DNA from: Nitrosomonadales bacterium
Lineage (GTDB): Bacteria > Pseudomonadota > Gammaproteobacteria > Burkholderiales > Gallionellaceae
DNA: 19,569 nt
Assembly (NCBI GenBank): GCA_003235435.1
Contig: QJWF01000028.1
Location: forward strand, 1 to 19,569
Direction of reading: 5' to 3'
How positions within the stretch are numbered: position 1 is the first letter of the stretch; the number at the start of each line of letters is the position of its first letter. Positions 14,684 to 19,569 of the stretch are shown piece by piece. The notes beneath the pieces were generated by a model. That model did no database searches. It was not told the DNA's origin and saw nothing but the letters and a program-made list of their open reading frames with translations. The translations under genes and the position numbers were made by a program.

Positions 14684-16651
14684 CTACTCGCCCAAACCCA
14701 TCTGGATATAACCCGTCGGACACACATCGGCGCAAATATGGCAACCGATACACTTGTTATAGTCGGTATCAACATAACGCCCGAGCGTGGATTGATTCTT
14801 CTTTACCCTGAACACGGCCGTCTGAGGACAGTACACCACGCAATTGTCGCATTCGAAACACATGCCGCAACTCATGCAGCGTTTTGCTTCTGCTACCGCT
14901 TCTGCCTCGGGGAGCACTCCCAGACGATCTTGAAAATTGCCCAGCGCGGATTCCTTACTAAGGGTTATAACGTTGCGTTTATTGCGCGCGACAATGGAAA
15001 AATGTCCGAGGAACAGCTTGTCATGCGGGATCACATAACGATCGGAACGGTTATCGAAGTTATGCACCGCAACGTTGGTGGCACAAGTGCCGCGCAATGG
15101 TTCATGCACCTCTTTGACCTCGAGGCCCTTTTCCATCATCTTGCGCATCAGGTCGAACTGGTGTGCGTCGATCTTGGGACGTTTTTCCAGATCCTTGCCC
15201 AGCAGATAATTGTGTATGCCGTCCGCCGCAATGGAGCCGTGACCGATCGCGGTGGTCAAAAGATGCGGTCGGATGACATCGCCGCCGGCAAACACACCCT
15301 TTTGGCCGGTCACCAGATAGTTGCGATCAGCGGTGACCGCTCCTTTGCCGTTGTTGAATTCTTCCAGTCCGGTAAAGTCCACAGCCTGGCCGATTGCAGA
15401 CACGATCAGATCAGCCGGGATATCCTGCTCGGTTCCCTCGATGTTTTTGATCTCCAGTTTGCCGCCTGCCAGCTTGGCCTCGCAATTAACAACGCGCAAC
15501 GCGGTCGCGCGACTATCGGCGCCGCGCACGATTCCGATCGGTGCCAGGCCGCCGCGTATCGCGATACCTTCGGCGAGTGCCTGCTCGATTTCGTGCTTAT
15601 TCGCTTGCATCTTGTCGATGGCGAAGATCGAGGTCAGCGTAACTTCAGCACCCTGCTTTGCAGATATCTCCGCAACATCGTGTGCGATCTGTCCAGTGAT
15701 GGCCTGCTCGAAATCAGTCGGTTTGGATTCTTCCAGATGGCCAAGGCGCCGTGCAACAGTGGCCACGTCGATCGAAGTGTCACCACCACCGACCACCACC
15801 ACGCGCTTGCCGACATGCTGGAGACGTCCGTCATTAAATGCCTTAAGGAACGCAGTAGCCGTCACCACGTTGGGCGCCACGCTGTCAGCAATGGGCAATG
15901 CCCGGCCCGCCTGTGCACCCATGCCGAGGAAAACCGCATCGAAATCCTTGCGAATCTGTTCCAGCGTGATGTCCGTGCCGACACGACATTTCATCCTTCT
16001 CTCTACGCCCAAATCAATGATGCGCTTTATCTCGGCATCCAGTATTTCGCGCGGGGTACGGAAGCCCGGTATTCCGTAGCGCATCATGCCACCGAGATGT
16101 TCATGCTCGTCAAATACGGTCACTTCATGACCTTTCAGCGCGAGCTGATATGCACAGGAAAGGCTGGCCGGGCCGCCGCCGATTACGGCCACTTTTTTTC
16201 CGGTGGGTTTTGCATCAGTATGGTATGCGAGGTTGTTGGCTATCGCATATTCCCCGAGGAAATGTTCCACCGAATTGATGCCGACATGATCTTCCAGGGC
16301 ATTTCGATTGCATCCTGTTTCACAGGGCGCAGGGCAGACCCTGCCCATCACAGACGGGAACGGATTTGCCTCGGTCAAACGGCGCCAGGCATATTCCTGC
16401 CAGGGCATCGTCGGCTTGCCATCCGCTCCGACCGGCGGCTTTTCCGTGCCGCGCACGATGGCCAGATAACCGCGGATATCCTCGCCCGCGGGACAGCTTC
16501 CCTGGCACGGAGGTGTGGACTGGATGTAGGTCGGGCATTTGTAGGTATGGCTGGCCTGGAATATTTTTTCATTCCAGCGGCGGATCTTGTTGTCGCCGTC
16601 TTTATACCGGCGGAATGTGAGCTTCTGGGTTGTTTCGACTGTCGATGACAT
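14684..16651 (-). CDS. dsrL: DsrL, NAD(P)H:acceptor oxidoreductase-like Fe-S flavoprotein
   Basis: 655-residue cytoplasmic iron-sulfur flavoprotein, related to the small subunit of glutamate synthase. It carries electrons from DsrAB to NAD(P)+ during sulfur oxidation. Domains in order: an N-terminal cysteine region (C39, C49, C53, C106, C110, C114; PPCQGSCPAGEDIRGYL and VCPAPCETGCNRN), then the FAD site VAVIGGGPASLSCAYQLALK (154-173). Next come the second dinucleotide site VVVVGGGDTSIDVATVARRL (284-303) and the FAD end motif GVFAGGDVIRPHLLTTAIGH (452-471). The C-terminal extension has cysteines 592, 595, 598, 601, 604 and 608 and a [4Fe-4S] set at 634, 637, 640 and 644 (CIGCHICADVCP). The ATG at 16651 has a strong GGAGG ribosome site. 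Oxidative dsr clusters contain this gene, and most sulfate reducers lack it. Confidence 0.96.
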   Translation of the reverse strand: MSSTVETTQKLTFRRYKDGDNKIRRWNEKIFQASHTYKCPTYIQSTPPCQGSCPAGEDIRGYLAIVRGTEKPPVGADGKPTMPWQEYAWRRLTEANPFPSVMGRVCPAPCETGCNRNALEDHVGINSVEHFLGEYAIANNLAYHTDAKPTGKKVAVIGGGPASLSCAYQLALKGHEVTVFDEHEHLGGMMRYGIPGFRTPREILDAEIKRIIDLGVERRMKCRVGTDITLEQIRKDFDAVFLGMGAQAGRALPIADSVAPNVVTATAFLKAFNDGRLQHVGKRVVVVGGGDTSIDVATVARRLGHLEESKPTDFEQAITGQIAHDVAEISAKQGAEVTLTSIFAIDKMQANKHEIEQALAEGIAIRGGLAPIGIVRGADSRATALRVVNCEAKLAGGKLEIKNIEGTEQDIPADLIVSAIGQAVDFTGLEEFNNGKGAVTADRNYLVTGQKGVFAGGDVIRPHLLTTAIGHGSIAADGIHNYLLGKDLEKRPKIDAHQFDLMRKMMEKGLEVKEVHEPLRGTCATNVAVHNFDNRSDRYVIPHDKLFLGHFSIVARNKRNVITLSKESALGNFQDRLGVLPEAEAVAEAKRCMSCGMCFECDNCVVYCPQTAVFRVKKNQSTLGRYVDTDYNKCIGCHICADVCPTGYIQMGLGE

Positions 16652-16672
16652 TGCACTGCCTCCAAATAAATA

Positions 16673-18202
16673 TTATTTTTCGCCCAATCTGATCGCATTG
16701 CTGACCAATTGGTGCACACCGCCCACCATTTTTCTGTCAAATCCGTAATACGGCATCACCTTGGAAAATTGTGTCTTGCAAATCGCGCAGATGACCGCGA
16801 GGAAATTTACGCCGTGCTGGTCGACCGCCTGTTGCAGCACCTCCATGCGCGGTAACGCGCCTTTCACGCGCAGATCCATCAAGTCGTCGGTCAGCAAGCC
16901 ACCGCCACCGCCACAGCAAAATGTCCTTTCGTGCGTGGTAGCAGGATCCATCTCGACAAAATGGTTGGCAACCGCCTTGATGATGTTGCGCGGGATGTCG
17001 AACTGACCACCGGGATAATCTCCCATGCGCGAACCCCGTGCCACATTGCATGAGTCATGGAAGGTGATGATGTGCTTGTCATTGGCCTCCTTGTCGAATG
17101 ACAACGCACCCCGTTCGATCATGTCCCAGGTGAATTCGCAGATATGCGTGGGTTGCTTGTAGCGATGGTCGAGCTGCTTTTGCAGCATCAAGGCGAACTT
17201 GTCATCCTGGTCTGCTCCGTCGCCGACACCGGTCAGGGTATTCCAGAAGCTGTAGGCAACACGCCATGCATGGCCGCATTCGCCGACCACGATGCGTTTC
17301 ACGCCGAGTTCCAGTGCGGCCTGACGGATACGCAGCGCGACTTTGCGCAACTGCTCGTAACTGCCGATGAACATGCCGAAGTTCGCCGCCTCGGACGACA
17401 TCGAGGAAAGCGTCCAGCTGGTACCGGTAGCGTGGAAAACTTTGCCGTAACCAACCAGGCTGTCGATATGAGGTTCGGCAAAGAAATCGGCGGACGGTGT
17501 GATCACCAGCACTTCCGCACCTTTCACATCAAGCGGAAAGCGCACATCTATACCGGTCGCATCCTTGACATCCTCTTCCAGCCCTTCCAGCGTGTCTTGC
17601 AGCGCAGGTCCCGGCAGTCCGAGGTTGTTGCCGATCTTGTGCACCTTGCCGATGATCTCGTTGTCGTATTTTTGCCCGTATCCGACCGAATCGAGGATCT
17701 CGCGGGCCGCCATCGTAACTTCAGCGGTATCGATACCGTACGGGCAAAACACCGAGCAGCGGCGGCACTCGGAGCATTGGTGGTAATAATTGTGCCACTC
17801 GTCCAGCACATCGCGGGTCAGATCGCGCGCGCCGACCAGTTTGGGAAACAATTTGCCGGGCAAAGTGAAATAGCGGCGGTAAACGCTGCGCATCAGGTCC
17901 TGGCGCGCAACCGGCATGTTCTTCGGATCCTGCGTACCAATGAAGTAATGGCATTTGTCCGAACAGGCCCCGCAATGCACGCAGGCATCCAAGAAAACCT
18001 TGAGAGAGCGGTATTTTTTCAGCAAGTCGCCCATCTTGGCGATCGCGCGATCATGCCAATCTTCGACCAACTGACCGGGGAAACCGAGCGCTTCCTGAAT
18101 CTTGTCGTTCGCGACAAAAGGCCCGCTGCCTTCCATAGCTCCCGGTTTCAATGCTGGGATGATCGGAATCACGCGATAGGCGGGAGCGGCGATATCCGCC
18201 AT
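16673..18202 (-). CDS. dsrK: DsrK, HdrD-like catalytic Fe-S subunit
   Basis: 509-residue cytoplasm-facing subunit of DsrMKJOP, related to heterodisulfide reductase HdrD. It is thought to act on the DsrC trisulfide or disulfide. Two [4Fe-4S] sites lie at C74/77/80/84 (CVHCGACSDKC) and C143/146/149/153 (CSECRRCSVFC). The catalytic CCG-type motif follows as C385 (HDSCNVARGSR), C429-C430-G (RTFCCGGGGG) and C472/C475 (CAICKTQFS), with C309 in GECGHAWR from the other half. I choose ATG 18202 (MADIAAPAYR) over an upstream in-frame start at 18265 because it has a GGAG ribosome site. It also lies one base after the dsrM stop (TGAAATG). dsrL follows after 21 bases. Confidence 0.96.
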   Translation of the reverse strand: MADIAAPAYRVIPIIPALKPGAMEGSGPFVANDKIQEALGFPGQLVEDWHDRAIAKMGDLLKKYRSLKVFLDACVHCGACSDKCHYFIGTQDPKNMPVARQDLMRSVYRRYFTLPGKLFPKLVGARDLTRDVLDEWHNYYHQCSECRRCSVFCPYGIDTAEVTMAAREILDSVGYGQKYDNEIIGKVHKIGNNLGLPGPALQDTLEGLEEDVKDATGIDVRFPLDVKGAEVLVITPSADFFAEPHIDSLVGYGKVFHATGTSWTLSSMSSEAANFGMFIGSYEQLRKVALRIRQAALELGVKRIVVGECGHAWRVAYSFWNTLTGVGDGADQDDKFALMLQKQLDHRYKQPTHICEFTWDMIERGALSFDKEANDKHIITFHDSCNVARGSRMGDYPGGQFDIPRNIIKAVANHFVEMDPATTHERTFCCGGGGGLLTDDLMDLRVKGALPRMEVLQQAVDQHGVNFLAVICAICKTQFSKVMPYYGFDRKMVGGVHQLVSNAIRLGEK

Positions 18203-18203
18203 T

Positions 18204-18947
18204 TCAGCTCTCCGATTCCAATTGTTTTGCCCATGCAGAGATATGGCGTTTGTCACGCGGATCATCTACCTGGTTGCGGCTGGGCGAAAAGAACAAGCCT
18301 GGGGCATGCAACAACTTGCTGATCGGAAAGATCATCAGAAGTACAGCCACCATGAAAAGATGCATATAAAGAACCATGCTGGAAGGCAAAGCCTGCACTT
18401 CAGAATGCAACCAGGCAAAATGCATCAATCCGAGCACGTATCCCTTTACGGCAACCACGTCGGTATGATCAACAAAACCCATCACCAAACCCGATAACGA
18501 GATCACAAAGAACAGTGCCAGCATCAAGTGATCGGACGGAGTGGAGATATAACGGATACGCTCGACAAAAATACGCCGCGCCCACAGGGCAGCCACACCG
18601 AGCAACATTGTGATGCCTGCATACATGCCAAATGGTTGAATAAATGCCACCCAGTTCCAGACGGGATCCGTGAAATAACGCAAGTGGCGCAACAGGACAA
18701 GTGCCAAGCTGGCATGAAACAACCAGCCCGCGGCCCAGGTCCAGAGATTCGCCTTGAATAGGCTTTCAAACAGTAACACTTCCCGCACCATGCGCAACAC
18801 TACTCCGCCGCTGGTGATCGGTGCCGGTGTGGTGGGTATCTTAAGCGGCGCCGGAGTTCGGGTATAAGTTCCTATACGGTAGAACGTACCCACGACAAAC
18901 ATCAATGTAGCAAAATAGAACAGGATTGCGAACAGGATGCTGGTCAT
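18204..18947 (-). CDS. dsrM: DsrM, NarI-like membrane cytochrome b subunit
   Basis: 247-residue membrane subunit of DsrMKJOP, related to the gamma subunit NarI of nitrate reductase. It passes electrons between quinones and DsrK. Five membrane helices are visible, at about 3-23, 70-88, 105-123, 139-159 and 190-212. Candidate heme b ligands are H78 and H88 in WLFHASLALVLLRHLRYF, H140 in PSDHLMLALFF, and H196 in VLYMHLFMVAV. The soluble C-terminal tail (SPSRNQVDDPRDKRH) probably faces DsrK. The ATG at 18947 has an AAGGA ribosome site eight bases upstream and lies 33 bases after dsrC. Its stop is one base before the dsrK ATG. Confidence 0.95.
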   Translation of the reverse strand: MTSILFAILFYFATLMFVVGTFYRIGTYTRTPAPLKIPTTPAPITSGGVVLRMVREVLLFESLFKANLWTWAAGWLFHASLALVLLRHLRYFTDPVWNWVAFIQPFGMYAGITMLLGVAALWARRIFVERIRYISTPSDHLMLALFFVISLSGLVMGFVDHTDVVAVKGYVLGLMHFAWLHSEVQALPSSMVLYMHLFMVAVLLMIFPISKLLHAPGLFFSPSRNQVDDPRDKRHISAWAKQLESES

Positions 18948-18973
18948 GGAGATGTCCTTGAAAAACCTCTCTA

Positions 18974-18995
18974 ACCGGGTTTAAACGCAACCGGT
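18974..18995 (-). other. Small stem-loop at the dsrC stop codon
   Basis: Arms ACCGG (18974-18978) and CCGGT (18991-18995) enclose a 12-base loop that contains the palindrome GTTTAAAC and the TAA stop. On the minus strand a GGTTTTTC follows about ten bases later. The stem is only five bases, so it is a candidate 3' stabilising or weak attenuating element and not a firm terminator. Confidence 0.25.
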
Positions 18996-19316
18996 CGGCT
19001 TTGGCAACCCTGCAATCTTGCAAGCCTGCTTGCCCGGTCCGTATGGAAACAGGCCATAGAGGTACTCGCTGTTGCCTTTGTCGGCGCCCAGTTTTTTTCC
19101 GATTGCCTTGGTCAACACTCGAACAGCAGGTGCAATCTGATATTCTTCAAAATACTCCCGCAAGAAATTGATGACTTCCCAATGCTGATCAGTCATTTCA
19201 ACATTCTCGGTTTGAGCGATGTAGTTGGCGACGTCTTTATTCCAGTCGGAAAGATTGACGAGGTAGCCCTCTTCGTCTGTTTCATAAGATTTTCCGCCGA
19301 CTTCAATGGTACCCAT
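18981..19316 (-). CDS. dsrC: DsrC, sulfur-carrier protein of the dsr system
   Basis: Small cytoplasmic protein that binds sulfur between DsrEFH, DsrAB and DsrMKJOP. It has 111 residues, against about 112 in A. vinosum. The typical N-terminus MGTIEVGGKSYETDEEGYL and the core MTDQHWEVINFLREYFEEYQ are present. The flexible C-terminal arm ends in ACKIAGLPKPTGCV with both conserved cysteines, C99 and C110 (penultimate). This marks it as a true DsrC and not TusE, which keeps only the last cysteine. ATG 19316 has a strong AAGGAG ribosome site, as expected for an abundant protein. It lies 25 bases after dsrH, and 33 bases with a possible small hairpin separate it from dsrM. Confidence 0.97.
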   Translation of the reverse strand: MGTIEVGGKSYETDEEGYLVNLSDWNKDVANYIAQTENVEMTDQHWEVINFLREYFEEYQIAPAVRVLTKAIGKKLGADKGNSEYLYGLFPYGPGKQACKIAGLPKPTGCV

Positions 19317-19341
19317 GGTAATTCTCCTTATATGATGAAAG

Positions 19342-19569
19342 CTAAAGCCAGGATTGGCAGTTTTTGTTGGCAGTGGTCAGATCTACGAAGCCGCCGTAAT
19401 CCACGGGTGAAACACCTGTGATGACGCGGTCGGCAAGCCCGCGAGCTTCAAGATCAGGCTGCAAAACATGGACCTTGAAACGTCCCAGCGCCTCGCGTAT
19501 TTTACCCTCGAATGCATTGCCGGATGTGGCTGCGTAAACAGCATCCTCGATAAGCAAAATATCCCCTCC
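19342..19569 (-). CDS. dsrH: DsrH/TusB-type sulfur relay protein (5' end cut by window edge)
   Basis: C-terminal part of a DsrH/TusB protein. The frame stays open to the window edge, reading GGDILLIEDAVYAATSG and onward to NKNCQSWL. The LIEDAVYAA block is the family hallmark, and the first 20-25 residues should lie beyond base 19569. An in-frame TTG at 19557 falls inside this block and is not the start. DsrH forms a hexamer with DsrE and DsrF that passes persulfide sulfur to DsrC. It stands 25 bases before dsrC, as in A. vinosum, so dsrE, dsrF and dsrAB are expected just outside the window. Confidence 0.9.
   Translation of the reverse strand, partial: GGDILLIEDAVYAATSGNAFEGKIREALGRFKVHVLQPDLEARGLADRVITGVSPVDYGGFVDLTTANKNCQSWL

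Noticed and set aside
14680..14775. Longer N-terminus for DsrJ, starting at 14775
   Set aside because: The extra 32 residues overlap dsrL and precede the natural signal peptide; the ATG at 14679 fits the family.
14738..16648. A 636-residue open frame on the plus strand
   Set aside because: It lies fully antisense to dsrL, has no domain motif and is rich in His, Cys and Arg in the way antisense frames are. dsrL is unmistakable on the other strand.
18203..18265. Longer N-terminus for DsrK, starting at 18265
   Set aside because: It overlaps dsrM in another frame, while the ATG at 18202 has a good ribosome site and the expected spacing.
17144..18322. A 392-residue open frame on the plus strand
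   Set aside because: Antisense to dsrK and the end of dsrM, with no recognisable motif or ribosome site.
1..19569. Search for tRNA, rRNA, CRISPR repeats, insertion sequences, integrases and attachment sites
   Set aside because: No cloverleaf-like, repeat-spacer or transposase-like sequence was seen by eye, and the window is almost filled with metabolic genes.

Overview
This window looks like chromosome from a sulfur-oxidising proteobacterium, most likely a betaproteobacterium of the Gallionellaceae/Nitrosomonadales type. The taxon is an inference from gene content and protein style; no rRNA or marker gene is present to fix it. The decisive content is a long dsr (dissimilatory sulfite reductase) operon of the oxidative, reverse-acting kind. 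The DsrL flavoprotein and the DsrH/TusB-type protein occur with the oxidative pathway.

Right part (about 7.36-19.57 kb), all on the minus strand, read from high to low coordinates: dsrH (5' end cut by the window edge), dsrC, dsrM, dsrK, dsrL, dsrJ, dsrO, dsrP, dsrN and cysG. Four poorly known genes follow: a secreted 302-residue protein, an ankyrin-repeat protein, a 74-residue protein and a cysteine-rich 146-residue protein. Most junctions are overlaps or gaps of a few bases, so this looks like one transcription unit. DsrC carries sulfur as a persulfide/trisulfide. DsrMKJOP is the membrane complex thought to recycle DsrC. DsrL passes electrons from DsrAB to NAD(P)+. DsrN and CysG make the siroheme amide of DsrAB. 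dsrAB and dsrEF presumably lie just beyond the right edge.

Middle (about 5.7-7.36 kb): a small Lar-like zinc-ribbon gene, the only convincing plus-strand gene, and mrp (apbC), an Fe-S cluster carrier ATPase on the minus strand. The intergenic stretch between these divergent genes holds a 12-bp perfect palindrome of unknown role.

Left part (1-5.54 kb): a SUF iron-sulfur assembly operon on the minus strand. Its order is an IscR-like Rrf2 regulator, an IscA-type carrier, sufB, sufC, sufD and sufS (3' end cut by the window edge). A 15-bp dyad matching the IscR-type operator sits over a plausible promoter in front of the regulator gene. Fe-S biogenesis genes (suf, mrp) therefore lie directly next to an operon whose products (DsrK, DsrL, DsrO and the DsrAB outside the window) need many [4Fe-4S] clusters.

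No rRNA, tRNA, CRISPR array, insertion sequence or clear prophage was found. The least described material is the four-gene tail of the dsr operon (7358-9542).
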